A stretch of 64,000 bases of DNA from Candidatus Rifleibacterium amylolyticum (lineage in GTDB: Bacteria > Muiribacteriota > Ozemobacteria > Ozemobacterales > Ozemobacteraceae): contig JAACJG010000001.1 in the NCBI GenBank assembly GCA_009917695.1, positions 79,219-143,218 on the forward strand, written 5' to 3'. Shown here one piece after another: positions 41,050-48,419 of the stretch. Every line of letters starts with the position of its first letter. Within the stretch, counting starts at the first letter, position 1. Under the pieces are notes generated by a model that had not been told where the DNA came from, ran no database searches, and saw only the letters and a program-made list of their open reading frames with translations. A program made the translations under genes and the position numbers.

Positions 41050-41994
41050 ATGGCAAAGAAACTGGTAATCGTCGGTTCCGGGCCGGCCGGCCTGACAGCA
41101 GCAATTTATGCGGCGCGGGCAGATCTACAGCCGGTAGTAGTCGAGGGCTTCATGAAAGGCGGCCAGCCAGGCGGTCAGTTGATGACCACTACCGAAGTCG
41201 AGAATTTTCCGGGATTTCCTGAAGGTGTTGACGGCCCCGACCTTATCAGCCGCATGCGCAAGCAGGCTGAGCGTTTTGGCGCTGAATTCATCATGGAAGA
41301 CCTCGATTCAGTTGATTTTGCCAACCGCCCCTTTACCTTGAGCAATTCGAGTCGCACAATTACAGCTCATGCGGTGATAATCGCCACCGGCGCCAGTGCG
41401 CAGGTGCTCGACATGCCGGGCGTCAAGCAGTTCTGGGGAAAAGGCGTGTCGGCCTGTGCAACCTGTGATGGGGCGTTGCCGATTTTTCGTAACCAGGTGA
41501 TAGGCGTCATTGGCGGCGGTGATTCAGCCATTGAAGAAGCCACGTTTCTGACCAGATTCGCGTCGAAAGTGCTGCTGATTCACCGCCGAGATGAATTCAG
41601 AGCCAGCAAGGCCATGCAGAAGCGTGCGTTCGACAACCCGAAAATCGAGATAGTTTTTGATTCTGTGCTCGAAGAAGTATATGGCAGCCAGTTCATGGAA
41701 GGTATCAAACTCAAGAACGTTAAGACTTCACAGATCAGCGACTATGCCTGCAAAGGCTTGTTTATGGCTATTGGCCACACTCCGAATACCGGCTTTCTCA
41801 AAAATGCGCTCGAAGTTGATGCCAAGGGTTATATAAAGGTTAAATCGCCGTCTACTGCGACCTCGATCGAGGGTGTCTTTGCTGCCGGCGATGTTACTGA
41901 CCCACATTATCGGCAGGCGATCAGCGCCGCCGGCACCGGCTGCGCTGCGGCACTCGATGCGGAACGCTGGTTGCTGGCCAACGATCTCGGCTGA
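41050..41994 (+). CDS. trxB: thioredoxin reductase
   Basis: The predicted protein has 314 residues. The FAD-binding GSGPAGLTAAIYAARA, the redox-active CATC in SACATCDGALP, the NADPH-binding GGGDSAIEEA and the C-terminal GVFAAGDVTDPHYRQAISAAGTGCAAA are all intact. It transfers electrons from NADPH to thioredoxin in the cytoplasm. AGGAG lies six to seven bases upstream of the ATG. It appears to be a single-gene unit. Confidence 0.95.
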   Translation: MAKKLVIVGSGPAGLTAAIYAARADLQPVVVEGFMKGGQPGGQLMTTTEVENFPGFPEGVDGPDLISRMRKQAERFGAEFIMEDLDSVDFANRPFTLSNSSRTITAHAVIIATGASAQVLDMPGVKQFWGKGVSACATCDGALPIFRNQVIGVIGGGDSAIEEATFLTRFASKVLLIHRRDEFRASKAMQKRAFDNPKIEIVFDSVLEEVYGSQFMEGIKLKNVKTSQISDYACKGLFMAIGHTPNTGFLKNALEVDAKGYIKVKSPSTATSIEGVFAAGDVTDPHYRQAISAAGTGCAAALDAERWLLANDLG

Positions 41995-42015
41995 AATAAC
42001 GGTGTCTTTAAACTC

Positions 42016-42168
42016 TTAACGGGCTCGGGCGGCCAGCAGGCCGCACAGCCCGAGAATCGCGCTGCCGCCAAAAAGCTGCAGCAAAGGCAGCGCGAAAAAC
42101 CGGCGCAAAGCCAGAAAAAACGCGAAAATTGCAATTCCGATTGCAGTAAAAGCGAAAAACCAGATCAT
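42016..42168 (-). CDS. 50-residue small membrane protein
   Basis: This short frame encodes 50 residues beginning MIWFFAFTAIGIAIFAFFLA and ending LLAARAR. It has two hydrophobic helices (about 2-20 and 27-46) separated by RRFFA, so it is a probable two-TM hairpin protein. A near-ideal SD, AAGGAG, stands seven bases before the ATG, which is the main reason to call it. It begins 15 bp after the stop of the secreted protein gene on the same strand, suggesting co-expression. The function is unknown. Confidence 0.65.
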   Translation of the reverse strand: MIWFFAFTAIGIAIFAFFLALRRFFALPLLQLFGGSAILGLCGLLAARAR

Positions 42169-42182
42169 CAGTTCGCTCCTTA

Positions 42183-43193
42183 TTACTTCAGCTTTTTGAG
42201 AAACTTTTCTGCCAGTGGCCAGGCCGGCAGGTCGGAAAGTGCCTGTTCAAGATGCTTTATCGCCTGTGCATTTTTTTTGCGACTGTTTTCAAGCATGGCA
42301 AGGTTGTAATAGAGAAACGGCCTGGTGTAACCGGGTTTCATTGTTGCCAGTCGCCGGGCCAGTTCTTCTGGTCTTTTATTGGTCACTGCCTGCACGGTCA
42401 GCTGGTTGGCTTCTATCAGATCAGCGGTAACCGCTGCCGGCAGCATAAAAGTTTCTCCGTCTGCCTTTTCGATCGCCACAGGCTCCTTGTTCGTTTCAAA
42501 ACGTCGGATAAGCATTTTCGCAGCCGATTCTGATCTCGCCAGACTGCCGCTTCTGATCGCAGCGGAATAAGCCTTGAGCCCCTCAGCGGTAATTCCTTTT
42601 CCGAGACCTTCGGGAGGGTACCATAAATAGTATTTGCGGCCATCGACTTCATAGTCGTTTCTAAAAGAGGCTTCAGGCATGGTGCTGATGGCGATGTCGT
42701 CATTCAGCAATACTGGAATGGAAATTCCGATAAACATCGGTTGCGCAATAGTTTTGATCTCTTCTTCGACGATTTTGCGAGTCAATGGCTCGTTTGTGTG
42801 CTGGCTGGCTGCCAGTTTCAAAAGATCTTCGCGATCGGGCATGGCTCTGATATCGAGCTCAAACCAACCGGCAAAACCCGGCTTAACGTTGACCTTGTGC
42901 ATGAATAACACCTTCTCGCCCTTTTTCAGCGTCTTGCGTTCGTGTCGGTCAAGAGGTGCGTTGAGTTCAGCCGGAGCATAAAGTCGGGAAGATATATCGC
43001 TCAGGTCAACCTGATCGGCCTTGACCATGACGCTGATGACAAGAATGCCCTCTTCTGGTTTCCATTCCGTCAGAGCAACATTTCGCGTGTGCCAGTCAGG
43101 CAGTCTGACCTGTGGCGTAACTGCCTGTAACTGATGTGAATTCATGAACATGCAACAGATGATCAACAGTAAAGCTGTGCGAATGACTGGCAT
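42183..43193 (-). CDS. secreted protein with TPR-like C-terminus
   Basis: The predicted protein has 336 residues with a signal peptide (TALLLIICCMFMNSHQLQA). A beta-rich N-terminal domain (about 30-200) is followed by helical repeats at the C-terminus (FLYYNLAMLENSRKKNAQAI), which look like one or two TPR-type units. No family is recognised. The AGGAG-type SD before the ATG is good. It is followed by the 50-residue membrane protein gene. Confidence 0.6.
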   Translation of the reverse strand: MPVIRTALLLIICCMFMNSHQLQAVTPQVRLPDWHTRNVALTEWKPEEGILVISVMVKADQVDLSDISSRLYAPAELNAPLDRHERKTLKKGEKVLFMHKVNVKPGFAGWFELDIRAMPDREDLLKLAASQHTNEPLTRKIVEEEIKTIAQPMFIGISIPVLLNDDIAISTMPEASFRNDYEVDGRKYYLWYPPEGLGKGITAEGLKAYSAAIRSGSLARSESAAKMLIRRFETNKEPVAIEKADGETFMLPAAVTADLIEANQLTVQAVTNKRPEELARRLATMKPGYTRPFLYYNLAMLENSRKKNAQAIKHLEQALSDLPAWPLAEKFLKKLK

Positions 43194-43227
43194 GAAAAAG
43201 CTCCTGTAAATAATTTCGTTTTAGATT

Positions 43228-44166
43228 TTACTCTCGGCCGCTGTTTTGGGCAACAGCCGATTTTGTTTGTGGTTTGTCGGCAGATTCAGGCAGAAGAACC
43301 ATGGTCAGAGCGATAAAGATGAGGGCTGTGCCGGCGGCGCCAGCCCAACCAAGGCTTTCGCCAAACAGAATGTATGACAAAACCGCACCAGAAACCGGCT
43401 GTAGATAAATGAGAAAGCTGGCCAGTGATACCGGAATCATCTTCAGGGCGCTGTTCCAGAGAGAGTAGGTGACTACCGAATTGAACGTCGCCAGATAGAA
43501 CAATACCGCGGCAGTCTGCCAGTTCCAGCTGCCAAAGCCTGTTATCACCGCCTCGATGACAGCGAAGGGCAAAAGCATGAGAGCGCCAAGAGCAAAGGTG
43601 TCGCGACAGATAGTGCGCCAGTGGTATTTCGCGCTCAGGCGCTTGCCGGTAATGCCATACATGGCCCAGGCGAACTGCGGCACCAGGGTCAGCAGGCATC
43701 CGACCCAGATCTGCCAGGGAAGCAGATCGGTTTTTCCACTGCCGGCATCGCCGCCAAGCAGTGCCAGTCCAACAAGAGCCATTGCAATCGAATTGAATTG
43801 AACCGCTCGCAGCTTTTCTCCAAGCAGAATTGCCGCCAGTATTACGGTAAACAGTGGCGGGGTTCCTGAGAGCAGCGAAGCAGCTATTCCTGGCGCCCAG
43901 ACCAGGCCGAAGTTCATTCCCAGTATCAGTAGAAAGACGCCCCAGAATGCCAGTTTGCCAAAGCATTTGCGATCTTCCGTCGCGACACCATGCAGAGGCA
44001 GACTGCGCTCAGAAATCATAAATATCAGGCCAGCAATCAAAAAGCGCAGAAATCCAAGCTGAACCGGCGGCACATCAGCCAGTATCAGCTTGGTGAGGGG
44101 ATAGGCCGCGCCCCAGATGAGGGCGGCCAGTGCCACCCGTAACGACCCCTTAAGCATTGTATTCAT
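43228..44166 (-). CDS. EamA/DMT-family transporter
   Basis: From this start the protein has 312 residues with ten predicted TMs in two homologous five-TM halves. Family segments include ALIWGAAYPLTKLILADVPPVQLGFLRFLIA in the first half and SVVTYSLWNSALKMIPVSLASFLIYLQPVSGAVLSYILFGE in the second. DMT proteins export or exchange small metabolites such as amino acids or nucleosides; the substrate is unknown here. Three close in-frame ATGs (44175, 44166, 44157) make the start uncertain. None has an SD, and a TATAAT-like box immediately upstream would allow a leaderless transcript. Confidence 0.85.
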   Translation of the reverse strand: MNTMLKGSLRVALAALIWGAAYPLTKLILADVPPVQLGFLRFLIAGLIFMISERSLPLHGVATEDRKCFGKLAFWGVFLLILGMNFGLVWAPGIAASLLSGTPPLFTVILAAILLGEKLRAVQFNSIAMALVGLALLGGDAGSGKTDLLPWQIWVGCLLTLVPQFAWAMYGITGKRLSAKYHWRTICRDTFALGALMLLPFAVIEAVITGFGSWNWQTAAVLFYLATFNSVVTYSLWNSALKMIPVSLASFLIYLQPVSGAVLSYILFGESLGWAGAAGTALIFIALTMVLLPESADKPQTKSAVAQNSGRE

Positions 44167-44216
44167 CGCCGCCATTATACGGCTTTCTTATTCCCTATGC
44201 CAGCCCCGATCTCATT

Positions 44217-44241
44217 CGTGCTCGTAATCGTAATCGGCTGT
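44217..44241. repeat. GTGCTCGTAATCGTAATCG repeat unit
   Basis: This unit shares GTGCTCGTAATC and CGTAATCGTAATCG with the array at 29776-29928. It is followed by GCTGTCATTAAAAAAATTG, similar in layout to the GCTGTCGTTTTTTCG that follows the other copy. It lies in the 162-bp spacer between divergent genes, which also holds the promoter of the HEFGH protein gene. Confidence 0.5.
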
Positions 44242-44328
44242 CATTAAAAAAATTGCGCCCGATGGCTGGACGTACGGGCGGATGATTCATATAATTAGTC
44301 TATAATTAACCCGAATGGCAGGAAATAT

Positions 44329-45711
44329 ATGATAAATTCACTTTCGGCTCGGTCTGGCGCACGACAGTGGCTGATAGCTTTCGCATTCATATTGCTGGCC
44401 ACTGTGCCGGTACTGGCAGGCAGCCTGAATCTGGTTTATGAGCAGGTCATAAAAGACTCGTGGGGCAACGAAATCGGTTATCGCTCCACCCGGCTCAACA
44501 GCCCCAATGATCTGCCTGTCGGCTCCGCCTGGCGCAACTACCTGAACCTTAAACTGCCAGACGGCAAGACTGTTTTTGAATATGCCCGCGATACGTCCGC
44601 CTATCTTGCGCAGCCGCTGAAACTTAAATTGAGCGATCGCAATCAGACCGCCTACACTGAGAAGACTTACAACGGCTACGATCTGAATCTGTATAACTAC
44701 ATCAACAGTTTTTCATCAGATTCGAGCAAAACCTTCCTGTTCCTGCACGAATTTGGCCACGTTGCCATGCTCAACGGCTATCCTTCAAGTTATCGCTTCA
44801 GTGGCCTCGATTACGGCGATGACAACAAACATTATCTCGATGAGATTCTTCCTAACGAAAACACTGCCTGGGTCGAAGGCTGGGCCAACGCCTTTGCCGC
44901 TCAGAAAAACGGCGGCATGGTATTCTCGTTCAATCTTAACAGTTCTACTACATTAGCCTTTTTGCAGAGCAACAGTTTTGGAGAGATGGCACGCAACGAG
45001 CTTTTCGTTGCCAAAGTCCTTTATGACAGCTTCGGCGCCATCAGTTCTGGTCGCGACAAAGTGTTCAATGCCATTTCTCGCAGTGGTCCGCACAGCTCGC
45101 TTCGCGATTTCTGCAACAAGTTCGTCTTGCTTTACCCCGACGACAAAGTCGCACTTGCCAGAATTCTCGTTAACAACAGTCATGGCAACATTTCTCTGAA
45201 TGACATTCTCAATTACGTAAATGGCGGTTCGCGCACTGTAAGCCGCGCTCTTTATGACTATCTCGCGCAGGTTGGCCTGGTTGCGGCCACCAGCGGCACA
45301 ACCGGCACGCCAACCAATACAAGACCCACGACAACTACGACTAATACCAGCTCAACCTCTTTCTGGGGTAGAATAGCCAGCTGGTTCTCTGGCTTGTTCG
45401 GCCGGGCACAGAGCGCTTTTGCCAACGCGCCGGCACCGTCGGCTTCAGTTGAACCTTCCGTCAGCGTTCCTGCTACGGGCGCAACGCCGCCAGGAGGAGC
45501 CACTGCACCAGAAATTCCCGGTACCCAGACAAACGAATTCGACAGTGTAAACGATCTGGCTCGTGCCCAGGAGCTCTACTATCAGGCTTTTGCCGAGTAT
45601 AACCGTCTTATGGCTGAATCGGGAGGCGACCGCCAGAAGATTCTGAAGGCACAGCAGAGAATGCAGCAGGCCAAAGAACGCGTCAAACAGCTGCGGCGCC
45701 AGATGCGCTGA
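44329..45711 (+). CDS. secreted HExxH metallopeptidase-like protein
   Basis: The protein has 460 residues with a signal peptide (WLIAFAFILLATVPVLA). The zincin motif H140-E-F-G-H144 (FLHEFGHVAM) and E183 in AWVEGWANAF, 39 residues later, suit a gluzincin zinc site. A low-complexity T/P/A/S linker (residues 325-400) follows, including TTTTTNTSS and PAPSASVEPS. The C-terminal 60 residues form a coiled coil (QELYYQAFAEYNRLMAES). Exported protease activity is inferred; no named family is recognised. The ATG has AGGA six to seven bases upstream, and two TATAAT boxes lie at 44290 and 44301. A terminator follows. Confidence 0.7.
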   Translation: MINSLSARSGARQWLIAFAFILLATVPVLAGSLNLVYEQVIKDSWGNEIGYRSTRLNSPNDLPVGSAWRNYLNLKLPDGKTVFEYARDTSAYLAQPLKLKLSDRNQTAYTEKTYNGYDLNLYNYINSFSSDSSKTFLFLHEFGHVAMLNGYPSSYRFSGLDYGDDNKHYLDEILPNENTAWVEGWANAFAAQKNGGMVFSFNLNSSTTLAFLQSNSFGEMARNELFVAKVLYDSFGAISSGRDKVFNAISRSGPHSSLRDFCNKFVLLYPDDKVALARILVNNSHGNISLNDILNYVNGGSRTVSRALYDYLAQVGLVAATSGTTGTPTNTRPTTTTTNTSSTSFWGRIASWFSGLFGRAQSAFANAPAPSASVEPSVSVPATGATPPGGATAPEIPGTQTNEFDSVNDLARAQELYYQAFAEYNRLMAESGGDRQKILKAQQRMQQAKERVKQLRRQMR

Positions 45712-45725
45712 TTTAAGCAGATAAA

Positions 45726-45754
45726 AAAACCGCTCGTTAAGAGCGGTTTTTTTT
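45726..45754. terminator. bidirectional rho-independent terminator
   Basis: AAAACCGCTC (45726-45735) pairs perfectly with GAGCGGTTTT (45741-45750) around GTTAA, with an A-run before and a run of eight T after. It separates the converging metallopeptidase-like gene and lysS and should work for both. Confidence 0.9.
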
Positions 45755-45766
45755 ATGGCTTTATTT

Positions 45767-47335
45767 TCAGCTTTGTCCGGCCTCAGCCGCTTTTTCGCCA
45801 CCTTCCAGCTGGTTTTTGTCTTCCTGCTGCTCGGCAGCTGTTCGCTTGCGCAAGGTCGGGAACAGAATGACGTCGCGGATGGAGGCCGAGTCAGTCAGCA
45901 GCATTACCACGCGGTCGATACCTATGCCAAGACCACCGGCCGGGGGCATGCCGTATCTGAGGGCATTGATGTAGTCGGTATCCATCTGGTGCGCTTCATC
46001 GTCGCCGGCTTCGCGCTGGTGCAGCTGGTCTTCGAAACGCTTGAGCTGCTCTTCAGGGTCGTTCAGCTCAGAAAAGGCGTTGGCCATTTCGCGGCCATAG
46101 ATGAAGAGTTCGAAGCGGTCTACCTTGCTCGGGTCGTCCTTGCTGCCTTTGGCCAGCGGCGAGGTTTCTTTCGGGTAACTGTAGACGAAGGTCGGGTTCA
46201 TCAGCGTTGCTTCGATCTTTTCTTCGTAGATTTTGACGATGATCTTGGCTGAGCTGTCTGAAGGCTCGATCGGAACATGCAGCTTGTGAGCCTGAGCCGC
46301 CGCGAGGTCGCGCGGGCAGCTGTAGGAAAGTTCATTGCAGCCCGAAACTTCTTTTACCAGGTCGAGCAGCTGAACGCGGCGCCACGGGCGCTTGAAATCG
46401 AGAGTCTGGCCCTGATAAGGAACCTGAAGATCTGGGTAAATCTTTGCTGCCGCATGGCAGATGACTTCTTCGGTAAGCTCCATCATGGTTTCCATGTCGC
46501 CATAGGCCTGGTAAACTTCCATCATGGTGAATTCAGGATTGTGCTTGATCGAGATGCCTTCGTTGCGGAAATTGCGGTTGATCTCGAAAACCCGTTCGAA
46601 GCCGCCGACGAGCAGGCGCTTGAGATACAGCTCTGGAGCAATGCGCAGAAACAGCTGCATGTCGAGAGCGTTGTGATGGGTAATGAACGGGCGCGCAGCG
46701 GCTCCGCCGGCTACCGGGTGCATCATCGGAGTTTCGACTTCGAGAAAACCCTTGCCGGTCATGAATTCGCGTATGCTCTGTACAATCTGGCTGCGCTTGA
46801 TGAAAGTGTCACGCACTTCCGGATTCGACATGAGATCGACGTAACGATTGCGGTAGCGCAGTTCGACATCGGTAAGGCCATGAAATTTTTCGGGTGGCGG
46901 CGTGATTGATTTGCTTAGAATGGTTATCTTCTCAGCTCTGATTGATACTTCACCGGTACGGGTTCTAAAGGCCGGACCCTCGACGCCGATGATATCGCCG
47001 GCATATAGCCTCTTGAGCATGGCAAAAGTCTCTTCGCCGATTACGTCTTTGCGAATGTATATCTGAATTTTGCCAGACTGATCGGCAATGTGAACGAAGG
47101 CAGTTTTGCCCTGATCGCGCTTTGACATGATGCGGCCGGCAATCTTAACCGTGCCGGTCGTAAAATGTTCTTTTTCAGCGGCGCTTGCCTCTGCTTCACA
47201 AAAATAGGCCTTGGCTTCTTCGGCGCTGTGAGTGCGATCAAACCGCGAACCGTATGGGTCGGTTCCCTCTTTGCGCAGATCTTCGATGACCTGCAGCCGT
47301 TGTTCCTGGGTCTGGTTGAGTTTCAGTTCTTCCAT
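45767..47335 (-). CDS. lysS: lysyl-tRNA synthetase (class II)
   Basis: The predicted protein has 522 residues. An N-terminal OB-fold anticodon-binding domain ([21 protein letters not shown]) precedes the class II core. Motif 1 is [21 protein letters not shown], motif 2 is [11 protein letters not shown], and motif 3 is [22 protein letters not shown]. It charges tRNA-Lys. The C-terminus continues about 20 residues past the catalytic core with an acidic tail ([10 protein letters not shown]). It is 85 bp downstream of the cold-shock gene, from which a terminator separates it. Confidence 0.95.
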   Translation of the reverse strand: MEELKLNQTQEQRLQVIEDLRKEGTDPYGSRFDRTHSAEEAKAYFCEAEASAAEKEHFTTGTVKIAGRIMSKRDQGKTAFVHIADQSGKIQIYIRKDVIGEETFAMLKRLYAGDIIGVEGPAFRTRTGEVSIRAEKITILSKSITPPPEKFHGLTDVELRYRNRYVDLMSNPEVRDTFIKRSQIVQSIREFMTGKGFLEVETPMMHPVAGGAAARPFITHHNALDMQLFLRIAPELYLKRLLVGGFERVFEINRNFRNEGISIKHNPEFTMMEVYQAYGDMETMMELTEEVICHAAAKIYPDLQVPYQGQTLDFKRPWRRVQLLDLVKEVSGCNELSYSCPRDLAAAQAHKLHVPIEPSDSSAKIIVKIYEEKIEATLMNPTFVYSYPKETSPLAKGSKDDPSKVDRFELFIYGREMANAFSELNDPEEQLKRFEDQLHQREAGDDEAHQMDTDYINALRYGMPPAGGLGIGIDRVVMLLTDSASIRDVILFPTLRKRTAAEQQEDKNQLEGGEKAAEAGQS

Positions 47336-47360
47336 TGTGCGTATCCCTTCGGTAATTCTG

Positions 47361-47403
47361 AATAAAAACAGGGGGCGATACAGTTATCTGCAGCCGCCCC
47401 CTG
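47361..47403 (-). terminator. terminator after the cold-shock gene
   Basis: CAGGGGGCG (47369-47377) pairs with CGCCCCCTG (47395-47403), and on the minus strand the stem is followed by TTTTT. It lies 18 bp beyond the csp stop and upstream of lysS. Confidence 0.75.
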
Positions 47404-47420
47404 AATATGTCTCAAATCGG

Positions 47421-47618
47421 TCAGAGAATCTTGACATTCACTGCCAGTGGGCCCTTCTCGCCCTCGGAAAGTTCGAACTCGACCTGCTGGCCTTCGCGAA
47501 GTGTTTTATAGCCATCGCCAGCGATCTGCTTGTAGTGAACGAAGATGTCCTGGCCATCAGTGTTTTCAATAAATCCATATCCTTTGACGTTGTCAAACCA
47601 CTTTACACGACTTTGCAT
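47421..47618 (-). CDS. cold-shock protein (CspA family)
   Basis: The predicted protein has 65 residues, a complete cold-shock domain. RNP1 is KGYGFI and RNP2 is DIFVHY, the two single-strand nucleic-acid-binding motifs. It is likely an RNA chaperone. The SD is GGAG eight bases before the ATG. About 110 bp of non-coding sequence upstream leaves room for the long 5' leader seen in many csp genes, although no specific element was identified. Confidence 0.95.
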   Translation of the reverse strand: MQSRVKWFDNVKGYGFIENTDGQDIFVHYKQIAGDGYKTLREGQQVEFELSEGEKGPLAVNVKIL

Positions 47619-47731
47619 AGATTAACTCCGAAAATGTGATTAATGCTTTAACTTTGCGATACTTCTGCAAAGACCCGCAACCGGCAGTCTAACATAACCT
47701 GCCGTCTTTTGCAAATGCCTGCTCAGTTCAG

Positions 47732-48229
47732 TTACTGCTGATTTTGCAGGGAAAATCTGCGCATGAGTATGTGCGTGTAGGCGATACTGACTGCGTCAGC
47801 CTCGTTGTCGTCGCTGACCTTGATGCGAAACTCGTTTTCGATCCAGTGAATTACATCCTGCTTGCTGGCGTTGCCATAGCCAGTAATTGCCATTTTGACC
47901 TGGCGCGGCGCGTAAAAAAATACGGGTAAATCTCGCTCTGCTGCACACAGTCGGGCGATACCGCGCAGTTCGCCAAGCGCGATTGGTGTGCGCGGCGAGG
48001 TTTTTGCCGGCAGAAACACGTCCTCTATGGCAATCTCTGAGGGTTGGTAGCGGGCAAAAAGCTCGCACAGCACCTCGCGCAAGCGAAGTAATCGCTTTTG
48101 CGTGTCGCCGCGAAAGAGCGCAACGCTTTCACTGAACAACAGTTTTTCGCTGCTGCCGTCAAAAACGCTTACGCCAAGTTTTTGTGCGAGGTCGAGCCCG
48201 ATGACGATATCACTTGCTGTCTTCGTCAT
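47732..48229 (-). CDS. ruvC: Holliday junction resolvase RuvC
   Basis: The predicted protein has 165 residues, the usual length. The RNase H-like catalytic acids appear as D in IVIGLDLA, E in EIAIEDVFLP, and the pair in DDNEADAVSIAYTH. The DNA-binding segment APRQVKMAITGYGNASKQDV is typical of RuvC. It resolves four-way junctions after branch migration. The N-terminal motif (GLDLAQKLGVSVFDG) departs from the usual GIDPG form. It overlaps the 69-residue membrane protein gene by 20 bp and has a weak SD, so coupled translation is probable. Confidence 0.85.
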   Translation of the reverse strand: MTKTASDIVIGLDLAQKLGVSVFDGSSEKLLFSESVALFRGDTQKRLLRLREVLCELFARYQPSEIAIEDVFLPAKTSPRTPIALGELRGIARLCAAERDLPVFFYAPRQVKMAITGYGNASKQDVIHWIENEFRIKVSDDNEADAVSIAYTHILMRRFSLQNQQ

Positions 48230-48419
48230 CAGATTTCAGCTTCTTGAGATGCTCCGGGTCGGGAAACAATATTACTGAAGCGCCGCTCGAAACACCGCCG
48301 GCCAGTCCGGCCAGCAGCACTGAGCTGCGGCCGGTATATTCGGCATAGAGAAGCACCGGAAACATGACGCAGAACATGAAAATCATGCGCTTGATCATGT
48401 GTGGCGGCAGTCGGCTCAT
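48210..48419 (-). CDS. 69-residue membrane protein of unknown function
   Basis: This small protein has two hydrophobic helices (MIFMFCVMFPVLLYAEYTG and VLLAGLAGGVSSGASVILF) and a charged cytoplasmic tail (LKKLKSDDEDSK). The two-TM layout recalls AtpZ/AtpI-type proteins, but no ATP synthase genes are nearby and the resemblance is weak. It overlaps the upstream large gene by ATGA and the downstream ruvC by 20 bp, so all three are tightly coupled. Confidence 0.65.
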   Translation of the reverse strand: MSRLPPHMIKRMIFMFCVMFPVLLYAEYTGRSSVLLAGLAGGVSSGASVILFPDPEHLKKLKSDDEDSK

